A DNA stretch of 64,000 nucleotides from Malacoplasma iowae (GCF_900660615.1 NZ_LR215023.1:1054001-1118000); one strand, 5' to 3'. Counted from the stretch's first letter, positions 1 to 10,655 are shown. Numbers and translations: made by a program. Notes: a model not told the origin generated them from the sequence alone.

Positions 1-702
1 TCTATCATTGATTATTTTGATACTTCAGTTGAATTAGAAAACATTTTGTTAAAAAAAAGCAAAATAAAAGAAAAGCAGGAAATTGAAAATATTTCAAATA
101 TGGTGAATTTATACTTTTTAAGGCAGAAAAAACCATTAGGTCTTGGACATGCAATATCAATAGCTAAATCATTTGTCAAAAATGAGCCATTTGCTATTCT
201 TTTAGGAGATGACATAATTGATAAAAATAATGGAAAATTTGCTTTAAAACAATGTATTGATGAATATGAAAAATTTAGATGTTCTATTGTAGGTGTGCAA
301 TTTGTAAATGATGAAAATATATCAAAATATGGGGTGATCGATATAAAAGATAAAAAAGATGATAATGCATATGAAATAAAAAACATCATTGAAAAACCAC
401 CTTTAGGAAAAAATCCATCAAACTATGCTGTAATGGGAAGATATGTTTTAACCCCTTCCATTTTTAATGAGTTAGAAAAGATCAAACCAGATAAATCTGG
501 TGAAATTCAATTAACAGAAGCCATTGCTAATTTATTAAAAAATGAAAAAGTCATTGCTAAATTATTTACAGGAAAAAGATATGATTTAGGTTCGAAATTT
601 GGTTTTTTAAAAGCAAACATTAATTTTGGATTAAAACATAATGATACAAAAATTGAACTAAACAAATATATGAAAAGCATGTGTTTAAATAAATTAAAAT
701 AA
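1..702 (+). CDS. galU: UTP-glucose-1-phosphate uridylyltransferase, 3' part
   Basis: The open frame runs in from the left edge, so the N-terminus (nucleotide-binding start) is missing and 233 residues remain. It makes UDP-glucose from UTP and glucose-1-phosphate in the cytoplasm, feeding glycolipid or capsule synthesis. Visible GalU blocks in order are KPLGLGHAI, ILLGDD, YGVIDI, IIEKP, GRYVLTPSIF, GEIQLTEAI and GKRYDLGSKFGF, all expected for the C-terminal two thirds of the family. It stops with TAA. No partner gene is visible downstream; an IS remnant follows. The family call is secure. Confidence 0.93.
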   Translation, partial: SIIDYFDTSVELENILLKKSKIKEKQEIENISNMVNLYFLRQKKPLGLGHAISIAKSFVKNEPFAILLGDDIIDKNNGKFALKQCIDEYEKFRCSIVGVQFVNDENISKYGVIDIKDKKDDNAYEIKNIIEKPPLGKNPSNYAVMGRYVLTPSIFNELEKIKPDKSGEIQLTEAIANLLKNEKVIAKLFTGKRYDLGSKFGFLKANINFGLKHNDTKIELNKYMKSMCLNKLK

Positions 703-914
703 TTAAAATTTTAGTTTGTTTAATAAAATTCATTGATATGCATCATCTTTATGAAAACTATAATTTAAAATGAAAATAATTAAACTTATTTATGTTTTAA
801 ATTTAGTTTTTTTTAGTTATTTTAAAAACTAATTTGTAGAACAAAGTATAAAGAAATTTTTAAAAACTTTTGTTAAACTAACTTTTTTAATAATTGAATA
901 ATAAAATATAAGAA
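703..914. other. AT-rich spacer after galU
   Basis: This very AT-rich stretch lies between the galU stop and the left inverted repeat of the decayed IS256-type element. I see no open frame, RNA gene or convincing terminator hairpin in it. Confidence 0.5.
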
Positions 915-2277
915 ATGGTAGTGTAGCGATTTTTGGAGAAAATAATTTTTTAAGTTATCTTTTAAATTACTTAATAATGTTTTTTATGTCTAATAATTTA
1001 TTAGAAAATAAGATAGTTATTTGATTCAATATTTATATCAGTTATGAATTGTGTTTATGAACCATAATTCTTTTAAATTTAACTAAATTCTTGTAAATTA
1101 TTTTTAATAATGATTGGTGTTTGTAAAAGCACATTTTATTTTTGTAATTTTTATAATGTTTTAATTTAGATTTTTATTATTATTGTTTTCATAGATTAAT
1201 TTTCCAATTGCAAATGAATGGTCATAAATTATACTAATCCATCAAAGTTATTTTTTCATGATTTAATAGCATATGGGTATTTCTCTCCTCAAGATTTTTC
1301 AAATGAATCCAATACTTTAAATGTGGCATCATAACTTGGTGATTTATAAATTTTTTTCATATTACTTGTAAATGATGCAACATCTTTTGGTGATACATGT
1401 TTAGTAGAATTTCTTATTTGATGAATAACTCATTTTTGAATGTCAACATTTGGGAATACAGCTTTTAAAGTTTTTGATATTCCTTTCAAATTATCACAAC
1501 AAGTTAAAAGAACATCTTTTATACCTCTTGTTTCAAGTTCATCAAAAATCATTAATCATTGTTTAGATGATTCAGATTCAGCTATTCAAAAGGCTAAAAT
1601 CCTTTTTTTCTCTCAGTATTAATACCAATTATTAAATAAACTAATTTTTCCTTGTAGACAAAATTTTCTCTAATTTTAAATCTAATTCCATTTATGTACA
1701 TAATTGGATAAACTAATTCTAATGGTCTTTGTTATACATCACAATTTCTGGAATTATTTTATTTGTGATTCTAGAAATTGTGTCTTTTTCTAAATCATAA
1801 CAAAACATTTGGTATGTTGTTTCTTGAATGTCTCTTGTAGACATTCATTTTGAATATAAGAAAAGTATTTGATCTTCAATTCTTAAGACGTTCTTTTTGT
1901 ACTTCTTTACAATCTTTGGTTCGAATGTAGATTGTTAATCTCTTGGAACTTTAATATTAATTTTTCCATTATTTGTTGAGATTATTTTCTTAGTTTTTCA
2001 TTTTCTATAATTGTTAGAAATATCTCTAGAATTTTGATCATGTTTTTAACAACCCATATGTTAATCAAATTCAGCATCTGGGTTTTTCGATAAAATGTTT
2101 TTTAATTTTTCTAATTAGTTTATTCAAATTTGTTATAGATTAAACATCACTATTTTTTTAATAATTATTGTATATTTAATTTATTTTTATTTTTTGTTTT
2201 TTGACATAACTCACTTCTAAAATTTATTTTAATATTTTTCTAAGAATGAGTTTCTCCAAAAATTATGGCAGTATTAA
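915..2277 (-). mobile_element. Decayed IS256-family insertion sequence
   Basis: The ends carry imperfect inverted repeats with an identical 12-bp core (TTTTTGGAGAAA at 930-941, its complement at 2251-2262); the flanking matches TAGTGTAGC versus TACTGCCAT place the borders near 915 and 2277. Between them lies a broken minus-strand transposase of the IS256 (Mutator) type. The element is about 1.36 kb, the usual size for IS256 relatives. I saw no clear direct repeat at the borders. It is inactive and is unrelated to the intact IS30-type copies elsewhere in the window. Confidence 0.75.
1146..2110 (-). pseudogene. IS256-family transposase remnant
   Basis: Read on the minus strand with TGA as Trp, the conserved IS256 blocks remain: a segment like YPIMYINGIRFKIR, then GIKDVLLTCCDNLKGISK, then QKWVIHQIRNSTKHVSPKD and GEKYPYAIKSWKNNFDGL. 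The frame is interrupted by several stops and at least one frameshift in the N-terminal half. The first catalytic Asp, normally in YLDAI, appears as Asn (AAT) around position 1699, so even the DDE core is spoiled. The second Asp (CCDNLKG) survives. Limits are approximate because both ends have decayed. Confidence 0.8.
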
Positions 2278-2329
2278 AGAATTTAAATAAAACATTTGAA
2301 CCAATAATTAAATAAATTGTATAAAAAAT

Positions 2330-2358
2330 ACCTTATAGCTTTTATAAAGCTATAAGGT
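2330..2358 (-). terminator. Rho-independent terminator of ferritin gene
   Basis: A perfect 13-bp stem (2330-2342 with 2346-2358, 3-nt loop) lies 22 bp past the ferritin stop. Read on the minus strand it is followed by a T-rich run. Confidence 0.85.
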
Positions 2359-2379
2359 AAATAAAAACTATATTTTAAA

Positions 2380-2889
2380 TTATTGCTTGTTATATTCTTT
2401 TGTTTTTCTTCTAATGCTAGTTTCAATAGTTAGCATACTAGAATTTGGTGTATCAACATAAGTTAGTACATCATCTATATCGCCAACATCCTTTATAGCA
2501 TCTCTTATAAATCATTGAATAAATTCAAATGTTTCATAATCTTTAATTGATAATGCATAGTCAGCTATATGATGTATGTGTTTTCTTAAATACAATTCAT
2601 AATTTAACATTTCTTTAAAAATATCATGAACAGTTTTTGAATCATAAGATCTAGGAATAGAATTTTGATTTACTTTTATTTCCAAATCAAGATCTGTGAA
2701 GTAGTCATATATTCTTGATAAGTGAGCTTCAATCTTATCATCAGCCATTACTTTTAAAAATTCTGATGTATAAGTATAGCCAAGTTTGTTTGCTACACTT
2801 GAATAATGAATATACATATTAGCTGCTGCTAATTCAAGATTGTAATGAGTATTTAAAAGTTCAACTATTTTTTCGTCTTTATTTCACAT
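2380..2889 (-). CDS. ftnA: Non-heme ferritin
   Basis: The protein has 169 residues, the normal size for a bacterial ferritin, and would store iron in a cytoplasmic 24-mer. The start ATG follows an AGGGG ribosome site eight bases upstream; the second codon is TGA (Trp). Helix A carries NLELAAANMYIHYSS with the family's first ferroxidase Glu (residue 19). Helix B ends in RIYDYFTDLD, and helix D has FEFIQWFI. The E-x-x-H motif of helix B and the acidic residues after IQWFI (here RDAIKD) differ from E. coli FtnA, so ferroxidase chemistry may be altered. It is monocistronic, with its own terminator downstream. The family call is firm; catalytic competence is uncertain. Confidence 0.85.
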
Positions 2890-2988
2890 AAATAAAACCC
2901 CTATTAATTATTCACTCACATAATAATAAATTATGTGAATATTCTATATTACCACAAATAGTTAATTATTATATTTAAAATAAAAAAT

Positions 2989-3009
2989 ATCCCATTTAAA
3001 AAATGGGAT
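2989..3009. repeat. 21-bp target duplication of IS copy 1 (partner 4171-4191)
   Basis: The same 21-bp inverted repeat (core CCCATTT..AAATGGG) stands on both sides of IS copy 1. It is a terminator hairpin. On the minus strand the left copy keeps the T-rich tail, whereas the right copy, directly behind the YfcC-type gene, has the IS attached in place of the tail. Confidence 0.9.
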
Positions 3010-4170
3010 GCTCGACTGACATGTGAAGTGCAACACTCGAAAAAGAGTGTGCACTTCATTTGTTTTGTTTGTAAGTGTTCACTAATAAAAAGATAATGAA
3101 TATTAGGAGTGCTTATGAAAACTTATAAACATTTAACAAAAGAAGAAAGATGCTTAATTTATTTTCTTTGAAATAAAGAAAAATATTCTATGAATAAGAT
3201 TGCAAAAATCTTAAATAAAAACAAATCAACAATATCAAGAGAATTAAAAAGAAACACATCTTCAACAGGAATTTATTATTCATCAAATGCTCACAAAAAA
3301 TACATTAGAAGAAAATCAAATTGTCATATGTTTTTTATGTTGAAGTACAAAAACTTCACAGATCTTTTTATTCAAAAATTTAATCCTAAATCTCATGGTG
3401 TAGAAGCTACAATTTTTTGAATAAAAGAAAACTATCCATTAGTTAAAGTTCCAAGTGCTAGGCAAGTATTTAGATGAATCAATAGCAAGATTTGAAAGAT
3501 ACAAAGAAGAGATTGTTTAAGAAGAAAATATGTTAAAGGAAAAAGAAGAAAAATAGGTATATTTTCTAAAATTGATGGAAAATACTGCATTCCTTATAGT
3601 CTAAGACCAGAAAAGATAAACAAAAGAAAAGAATTTGGACATTGAGAAGCTGATCTAATAGTTAGTAAAAGGCAAAGTGGTTATTACCACTTATTAACAT
3701 TAGTAGAAAGAAAAACAAGGTTGGCAATTATTAGAAAAATAAAAGGTAAAAACGCTAGATCAATGATGGCTAAAATGTATACCATTATTCGAGATGAAAA
3801 ACTCCCAATAAAAAGCATCACTGTTGATAATGGGTTAGAGTTTCAAATGATGGGAATAACTGCAAAACAATTCAACTTTAAAGTTTATTATTGCCAACCT
3901 TATTCTTCATTCCAAAGAGGGTCCAACGAGAACATAAATGGGATAGTTAGAAGATGATATAAAAAAGGAACTGACTTCAGTTTAGTAAGTGAAGATAAAA
4001 TAAAAACTCTTGAATGAAAAGTAAACAACATCCCAAGAAAAATGTTTGGTTATAAAACAGCTTACCAAATGTATCAAGAAAATATTTAAAACAAAAAACT
4101 CTCAACTTATATTTCAAAGTCGAGAGTTTAATGTAACATTGAAGTGTTGCACTTCACATGTCAGTTAGGG
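3010..4170 (+). mobile_element. IS30-family element, copy 1 (IS1630-like)
   Basis: The element is 1161 bp with terminal inverted repeats sharing CTGACATGTGAAGTGCAACACT; the outermost bases differ (GCTCGA left, CCCTAA right). It holds one complete transposase gene and an internal hairpin just after the gene stop. It is flanked by a 21-bp duplicated hairpin. Duplication of an inverted repeat of variable length is the behaviour described for IS1630 of M. fermentans. Confidence 0.93.
3115..4089 (+). CDS. IS30-family transposase, copy 1
   Basis: This 324-residue enzyme cuts and joins the element's ends. The N-terminus holds a helix-turn-helix (MNKIAKILNKNKSTISRELKR, residues about 26-46) for end recognition. 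The DDE core is visible: Asp in GHWEADLIV, Asp in ITVDNGLEF, and Glu in RGSNENINGIVRRWYKKGTDF. Several Trp are encoded by TGA, so translation needs the mollicute code. The start ATG follows AGGAGTGCTT. No frameshift or stop breaks it, so it is probably functional. Confidence 0.95.
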
Positions 4171-4205
4171 ATCCCATTTAAAAAATGGGATATTTTGAAT
4201 ACCTA

Positions 4206-6314
4206 TTAGAATATACCGTTTAAAGCATCACTTGCAGAACTGAATCCAGTTCCGTTTACAGCTTGACCAATTAATAATAGTGCAATTGATAATACCATAA
4301 ACACACCTAAGAATCATCCAGTTGTTTTGTAGTAATTTCCTAAAGGAATTTTACTTACAGACAATGCAGCTATGAAAATACCACCAGATGGAGAAGCGAT
4401 ATTAACAAGACCTGACGCCATAGAGAATGAAGCGATTTGTCCACTAACTGTTAATCCTAAGTTATAGCTACCAATAACTGCTGGTCCTAAAACTGGGAAC
4501 ACAGCTGCAGCAAACCCAGATGTACTTGGTATCAAGAATGATAGGATTATGAATATGAAATAGAATATGAATACAACTGCAAATGCATTACCAATTCCAT
4601 TCAACATTCCTTGTAATCCATTAATTATCAATTCACTTAATCCTGTATCTTTAACAACTACTGATATACCTCTTGCGATTGAAATAACAATAGATACACC
4701 AATAAAGTCAGCAGAACCAGCCAAGAATTTATTAATAAAGTGAACTGATCCACGTCATGATAATGCACCAATTATTAGAGATGATAAAAAGAACAAGAAA
4801 CTCATCTGAATTAGATATCATGTACCAAACGCACCAATTAAACTACTTCCATCAGTTTTTGTACCACCAATGAATGGGAAATATTTATCTATTCAATTTG
4901 CTGCATCAATAAATATTTGTGTTTTAGCAACATCTTGTCATGTAATAACAGAAATAATCATAAACAAGAATGTTAACCCAAAAGTTGATAGTATTAATTT
5001 TCTTTTTAATGTAAATTCTGGTAAAGAATCAATATCAAAAGCAAATTCTTTTTCATGTTCAGCTTTTAAATGATAAACAGCAGATTTTTCTGGGTGTTTT
5101 TTAACTCTTCATGCATATCATGTTACATAACTTGCACCAGCTATAACAAGTACAACATATATTACAGATCTTCAAATAATACCAATAGATGGTGATAATT
5201 TAGCTATTGCATCATTTACTCCAGAAGTTCCATCAGCTGCTGCCATTGCTGAAGAACCAGAATCAGCAATTGGTTTAATTCCACTTATAGCAGTATTAAC
5301 AACAAATGGGTTAAGAATTGATGATGCAGTACCTAAACCAGCACCCAATAATATTGTTAAGAAAGCCGTATAAGCATCAAATCCAGCCGCTAAGAATACT
5401 GGAATTAATAATAAGTAGAAAGGAATAGTTTCTTCAGCCATACCATATGTTGTTCCACCAACTGAGAATAGAACAAACAATATAGGCACCATAATAATTT
5501 CTTTACCATGCATTTTCTTAACCATTCTACCAAGACCAGCTTCTAAAGCTTGAGATTCAGTAACAATAGCTAAGAATCCACCCATTATCATTAAGAATAT
5601 AATTAACTCAGCTGCATCTACAAACCCTTGTATTGGTGCAACTAAAACATACAAGAATCCTGCAGGTGCTAAACTACTACTTCCATTAGTTCATGTAACA
5701 AGTCATGAAGCTACGATAACTACAAAGATAATTATCATTAACGTTACATAAACATGAGGCATTGTTTTTTTAGGTCTTACATACCCCATTTTTTTAACTT
5801 TTTCGTCTTCGTAGAATTCTTTTGATTCCATAGAAGAGAAAACAAATAGACCAATAAATCCTAATGGAATAAAGGATAATATTGAACTTCATATTTTAAA
5901 TTCTTGTCTAAAACACTTTATTCTTTTACTATAGAACAAAGCATTCATCACCACATTAAGAACTAGTCCTAAACCAACTAATACTCATGCAAATATCATA
6001 TTTGCAATGTATTTATCGTTGCTAATACCGCTAGTTCAAAAGAAAGCTAAAAATACAAATACTATACCAACTGTAAGTAAAATGTTAAATAGCCCCATTT
6101 TGCTTCATCAATTATAAGCTGCAATGTTTCCAAAAACTTTAGTAGCTTTTTCTGCTGGAGCTTCTTTTTCATTTTTGTTTGTTGTTTCTTTTGTCTCTTC
6201 TTTTTCTTCCTTTTCTCGTGATGATTCAATTACTTCATCTTTAGATGTAATTTCTTTAGCTTCATTAGAAATTTCATCTGAAGATTCAGGTTTTACTTTT
6301 TTTTCCTTCTTCAT
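4206..6314 (-). CDS. YfcC/ArcD-type integral membrane carrier
   Basis: This 702-residue protein has an unusually charged N-terminal tail (about 65 residues rich in Glu, Lys and Ser) followed by some 12 hydrophobic segments. The block GGTTYGMAEETIPFYLLLIP and the following GAGLGTASSILNPFVVNTA are hallmarks of the YfcC family, which includes C4-dicarboxylate and arginine/ornithine-type carriers. The substrate cannot be read from sequence; amino acid or peptide-like uptake is inference. The ATG at 6314 is chosen over an in-frame GTG twelve bases upstream; neither has a strong ribosome site. The acidic tail is an addition compared with typical members of about 500 residues. Confidence 0.82.
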
Positions 6315-6528
6315 AATTAAACTCACAAAATTTATTTTTACATAAGTATTATAAAATATTGTATATATAAATTAATAATTTTTTTACGTTAGTTATTTTT
6401 TATTTATAAGTATAAATTATTTATTAACTTATGCAAGTATTTTATAAACTAAATTTTTTAAATTTAATACTTTTTTTATACTTTCACTAATTTATAATGA
6501 TAGTTTGTTTTGAATATAATTAGTATGT
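6315..6528 (+). promoter_or_regulatory. Divergent promoter region of the carrier and dinB
   Basis: A TATAAT hexamer at 6515-6520 lies only eight bases before the dinB ATG, so a transcript from it would be leaderless or nearly so. A second TATAAT lies at 6493-6498. I see no clear -35 boxes. Confidence 0.45.
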
Positions 6529-7698
6529 ATGGAATATAATATTTTTCACATTGATATGGATTCTTTTTATGCTTCAGCTGAAATGGCTGATAAACCCGAA
6601 TTAAAAAATAAACCAGTATGTGTTGGTTCTAGAAACAAACACGGTATTATTTCATCTGCAAACTATGTAGCAAGAAGCTTTGGTGTAAAAGCTGCAATGA
6701 AAATATATGAAGCAAAAAGATTATGTCCATCACTTGTTGTTTTAGATGTTAATATGAATAAATATATAAAAGTATCAGACCAAATATATTTGTTTTTAAA
6801 TTCCCTTACTCCTAATGTTGAAATTGGTTCTATTGATGAATGATATTTGGATACAAATGGTTCCAAATATGAATCTTGAAATGAAACAGATTTTGCTTTT
6901 TTTATTAAATCTGAAATCTTAAAAAGATTTAATCTCAATTGCACTATAGGATGTTCACATACAAAATTTTTAGCTAAAATGGCAACTAATTATATAAAAC
7001 CTAATGGACATATAGTTTTTACAAAAGAAAATTTCAAAGATTACATATATCCATTATCAATAGGCAAAATGTTTTTTGTAGGTAAAAAATTAGAAAATTT
7101 TTTCCTTAGTGAAAATATTAAAACAATTGGTGATTTAGTTAACACAAATCAAGATTTATATTTTTATAAAAAAATAGGTGTAATTTATAACAAATTAAAA
7201 AATGAAGCTTTAGGAATTTCAAAAGCAAAGGTTGATACTAAATCAAATTATCAAAAAGCTATTGGAAGAAGTTTTACCATAGATAGTTTCACAGAAACAA
7301 AAGAATTTTTAAACCTTATAGATGAAATGGTTTTATATATTAACAATCATTTAAAAATAAATAATGCAAGTTTTATGTCTTTAACATTAAGATTGAAATT
7401 AGAAAACAGCAACAACAAAGTAAAAACAATAAGATATCCTTTAAGCAAATTTAAAGTTGACATTGTTGATGCTATATCAATGTTTGAAAGTATAACATAT
7501 GATGTTAACTACAAAAATATATACAATATATCACTTACTGCTAATGAACTTATTTTTAATATTAGTCAAGCAGAACAAATAGATATGTTTGACAAAACAA
7601 AGAGTGATAACAACCCATTTAAAAAAATATCAAATGATGTTAATGAAAAATTAAATAAAAAAATCATTTATTTAGCAAAAGATTACTTTGATAAATAA
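6529..7698 (+). CDS. dinB: DNA polymerase IV (Y family)
   Basis: This 389-residue error-prone polymerase carries out translesion synthesis. The palm motif FHIDMDSFYASAE is at the N-terminus and SIDEWYLD supplies the second catalytic acidic pair; the usual Ala before Tyr is Trp here, encoded by TGA. GCSHTKFLAKMATNYIKPNG matches the thumb/palm block. The little-finger domain is followed by QIDMF (residues 350-354), a good sliding-clamp binding motif, and a Lys-rich tail. The last 12 codons lie inside the inverted repeat duplicated by IS copy 2, but the stop is intact. Confidence 0.93.
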
Positions 7699-7703
7699 AT
7701 GAT
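7663..7703. repeat. 41-bp target duplication of IS copy 2 (partner 8866-8906)
   Basis: The 41-bp sequence has arms ATCATTTATTT and AAATAAATGAT and contains the final codons and stop of dinB. The identical right copy supplies the base next to, and part of, the stop codon of the convergent membrane protein gene. Before insertion this was a shared bidirectional terminator between two converging genes. Confidence 0.92.
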
Positions 7704-8865
7704 GCTCGATTGACATGTGAAGTGCAACACTCAAAAAAGAGTGTGCACTTCATTTGTTTTGTTTGTAAGTGTTCACTAATAAAAAGATAATGAATATTAG
7801 GAGTGCTTATGAAAACTTATAAACATTTAACAAAAGAAGAAAGATGCTTAATTTATTTTCTTTGAAATAAAGAAAAATATTCTATGAATAAGATTGCAAA
7901 AATCTTAAATAAAAACAAATCAACAATATCAAGAGAATTAAAAAGAAACACATCTTCAACAGGGATTTATTATTCATCAACTGCTCACAAAAAATACATT
8001 AGAAGAAAATCAAATTGTCATATGTTTTTTATGTTGAAGTACAAAAACTTCACAGATCTTTTTATTCAAAAATTTAATCCTAAATCTCATGGTGTAGAAG
8101 CTACAATTTTTTGAATAAAAGAAAACTATCCGTTAGTTAAAGTTCCAAGTGCTAGGCAAGTATTTAGATGAATCAATAGCAAGATTTGAAAGATACAAAG
8201 AAGAGATTGTTTAAGAAGAAAATATGTTAAAGGAAAAAGAAGAAAAATAGGTATATTTTCTAAAATTGATGGAAAATACTGCATTCCTTATAGTCTAAGA
8301 CCAGAAAAGATAAACAATAGAAAAGAATTTGGACATTGAGAAGCTGATCTAATAGTTAGTAAAAGGCAAAGTGGTTATTACCACTTATTGACATTAGTGG
8401 AAAGAAAAACAAGGTTGGCAATTATTAGAAAAATAAAAGGGAAGAACGCTAGATCAATGATGGCTAAAATGTATACCATTATTCGAGATGAAAAACTCCC
8501 AATAAAAAGCATCACTGTTGATAATGGGTTAGAGTTTCAAATGATGGGAATAACTGCAAAACAATTCAACTTTAAAGTTTATTATTGCCAACCTTATTCT
8601 TCATTCCAAAGAGGGTCCAACGAGAACATAAATGGGATAGTTAGAAGATGATATAAAAAAGGAACTGACTTCAGTTTAGTAAGTGAAGATAAAATAAAAA
8701 CTCTTGAATGAAAAGTAAACAACATCCCAAGAAAAATGTTTGGTTATAAAACAGCTTACCAAATGTATCAAGAAAATATTTAAAACAAAAAAACTCTCAA
8801 CTTATATTTCAAAGTCGAGAGTTTAATGTAACATTGAAGTGTTGCACTTCACATGTCAGTTAGGG
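7704..8865 (+). mobile_element. IS30-family element, copy 2
   Basis: The element is 1162 bp. One extra A in the run after the transposase stop, and a T for C in the left end (CTCGATTGAC), distinguish it from copy 1. By eye it is identical to copy 3. It sits between the stop codons of dinB and the convergent gene at 8906-10090 without damaging either. Confidence 0.93.
7809..8783 (+). CDS. IS30-family transposase, copy 2
   Basis: This is a full-length 324-residue DDE transposase with the same helix-turn-helix and the same GHWEAD, TVDNGLEF and RGSNENING blocks as copy 1. There are a few substitutions relative to copy 1, such as Thr for Asn before AHKKY and Asn for Lys in KINNRKEF. No stop or frameshift is present under the UGA=Trp code. 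It starts at ATG after AGGAGTGCTT. Confidence 0.95.
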
Positions 8866-8905
8866 ATCATTTATTTAGCAAAAGATTACTTTGATAAATA
8901 AATGA

Positions 8906-10090
8906 TTATTTTTTCTTTTTAAAATGAACATAAATACCTACAGGACACAAAAGCAATCCAACTATTGTAGGAATATAAAACAAGAACGATCTTCAAACAA
9001 ATATAGATTCATCAATAGCAGTTCCAATTTGTTGTTGTGTTAAACCAGTATTATTTGATGTGTTAACTCAAACATTAATAAATTTTTTCATTAACACTTG
9101 AATTGTACCCTCACCACCTGGAATTGGTACAAAATTATTAGCTGTAACTGCAACATTAGATAAATTAAACAAATTAATAGCACTGAATATTGGTTGATCA
9201 TAACCTAGTGTTCTAAAAGAAAAAAACATTGATAAATAAATCATGCAAGCATATATCATTGTTGCAATTAATAATATAGAAACATGAGATATTTTTTTCA
9301 TCTCATTAATATATGCGGTTCTAAATCATGAATTTGTTTGGAAATCATTAATAATTTCTTCTTTTGGTTTATAAGGTTTTTTCATTCATTTTAAAAATCT
9401 ATTAAATATTGTACTTATAAACACATGTACTCTTTTACTAAAAGATAAAGAGAATAAAACTGTACAAACTGAAAGATCAACTAATAGTCCTACAAATGTT
9501 AATCAAAAAGCATATGCACCATCATTTGAAACAATATCTGTATATCTTGTTGCAAAATAAATAAATGATGGTCATGTCACTAATATTTGTGCAATGCTAA
9601 AAAATATTGTTGTACTAGAAACTGACAGAGTTGCTTCTCTTGTGGTTAATCCTTTTTTCTTTAATCAGTATATTTTAAATGCTTCGCTTCCAAAAGCAAA
9701 AGGAGTAATGTTATTTAAAAATAATGAAAATATTCCAAATAAAAACACTTCAAAGAAATTTGCTTTTAAACCAAATTGTTTTGCAGTTACTATACAATAA
9801 TAACCATTTCATATTCACATATACAATAAAGTAATGATCATACCAAACATAAAACCAATTTCAGTCCCATTAATTGGTTTATTAACAAGGTCTTTGATAA
9901 ATGAATAGTCTATTCCTAAAAAGAACACTGAAACTAAAACAGAAACAATTACCAAAATAGAAAAACCTAATACAAAACCAATAATAGTTTTCTTATTTCA
10001 AAAGTTTTTTGAATTAGGACTATTTTTTAATATTGTTTCTTGTTTAAATTCATTTGTGTTATTAGTTGTTGTCATTTTGCTTTTATCCAT
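8906..10090 (-). CDS. Lysylphosphatidylglycerol-synthase-type (UPF0104) membrane protein
   Basis: The protein has 394 residues with about eight membrane segments. The late motif FVPIPGGEGTIQ matches the P-x-PGG-x-G signature of the flippase-like family named after the MprF membrane half (PF03706). It has no C-terminal lysyl-transfer domain, so it is a stand-alone lipid-flippase-like protein of unknown substrate. The ATG at 10090 is the first in frame after a GGGG-containing leader. The stop codon shares a base with the target duplication of IS copy 2. Confidence 0.78.
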
Positions 10091-10116
10091 TTGAAATATA
10101 ATACCAAAAAAGGGGT

Positions 10117-10139
10117 TAAAAAAACCACCTTAATGGTGG
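10117..10139 (-). terminator. Terminator of tRNA operon
   Basis: The stem CCACC/GGTGG with a 5-nt loop lies just past tRNA-Ser on the minus strand and is followed by seven or more T residues. Confidence 0.8.
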
Positions 10140-10152
10140 ATTGTTAAAAAAA

Positions 10153-10241
10153 TGGCGGAGATGATGAGATTCGAACTCATGCGCCGCAGAACGACCTAAC
10201 ACCTTAGCAGGGTGCCCTCTTAACCACTTGAGTACATCTCC
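10153..10241 (-). tRNA. trnS: tRNA-Ser (GCT)
   Basis: This 89-nt long-variable-arm tRNA has anticodon GCT, which reads AGC/AGU. The acceptor stem GGAGATG pairs with CATCTCC, and the T-loop GTTCGAATC and an encoded CCA are present. It is the last gene of the cluster on the minus strand, separated from tRNA-Gly by a hairpin, so it may also have its own promoter. Confidence 0.95.
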
Positions 10242-10314
10242 AAAATAACAATTATTATTATAACAATATTTTAATCATTAAACCATACAAATAAAACAAA
10301 GTTAATAAAATAAA

Positions 10315-10336
10315 AAATATTCCCATCGGAATATTT
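10315..10336 (-). terminator. Hairpin between tRNA-Gly and tRNA-Ser
   Basis: A 9-bp stem AAATATTCC/GGAATATTT with loop CATC is followed on the minus strand by a T-rich run. It probably ends transcription of the five upstream tRNAs, at least partly. Confidence 0.7.
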
Positions 10337-10348
10337 ATCTTTTTTTAA

Positions 10349-10422
10349 TGGAGCAGGTGATGGGAATCGAACCCACGTTAATAGCTTGGAAGGCTATAGT
10401 TCTACCATTGAACTACACCTGC
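10349..10422 (-). tRNA. trnG: tRNA-Gly (TCC)
   Basis: This 74-nt gene has an acceptor stem beginning GCAGGTG, anticodon TCC, T-loop GTTCGATTC and an encoded CCA end. It is part of the minus-strand tRNA cluster. Confidence 0.95.
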
Positions 10423-10429
10423 AAAAAAA

Positions 10430-10515
10430 TGGTGCTGGAAAAGGGACTTGAACCCTTACGACATTGCTGTCACAGGATTTTAAGTCCTGTGCGTCTACCA
10501 TTCCGCCACTCCAGC
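10430..10515 (-). tRNA. trnL: tRNA-Leu (TAA)
   Basis: This 86-nt gene has a long variable arm. The acceptor GCTGGAG pairs through C72, the anticodon TAA reads UUA/UUG, and CCA is encoded. UUA is the favoured Leu codon here, so it is probably the major leucine tRNA. Confidence 0.95.
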
Positions 10516-10537
10516 AACCATAGTTTTTTTAAAAAAA

Positions 10538-10612
10538 TGGTGTCCCATAAAGGAATCGAACCTTTGACCCCTTCATTAAAAGTGAAATGCTCTACCGCTG
10601 AGCTAATGGGAC
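10538..10612 (-). tRNA. trnK: tRNA-Lys (TTT)
   Basis: This 75-nt gene has acceptor GTCCCAT, D-arm TAGCTCAGCGGTAGAGC, anticodon TTT, T-loop GTTCGATTC and an encoded CCA. Confidence 0.95.
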
Positions 10613-10655
10613 ATAGTAAAATGATTGATCATCATTTTATAAACTTTATTTTTAT

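Noticed and set aside
1440-1622. A 60-residue plus-strand frame
   Set aside because: It is antisense to the IS256-type transposase remnant, whose minus-strand reading matches the family.
6124-6345. A Ser/Phe-rich plus-strand frame
   Set aside because: It is the complement of the charged N-terminal tail of the YfcC-type carrier.
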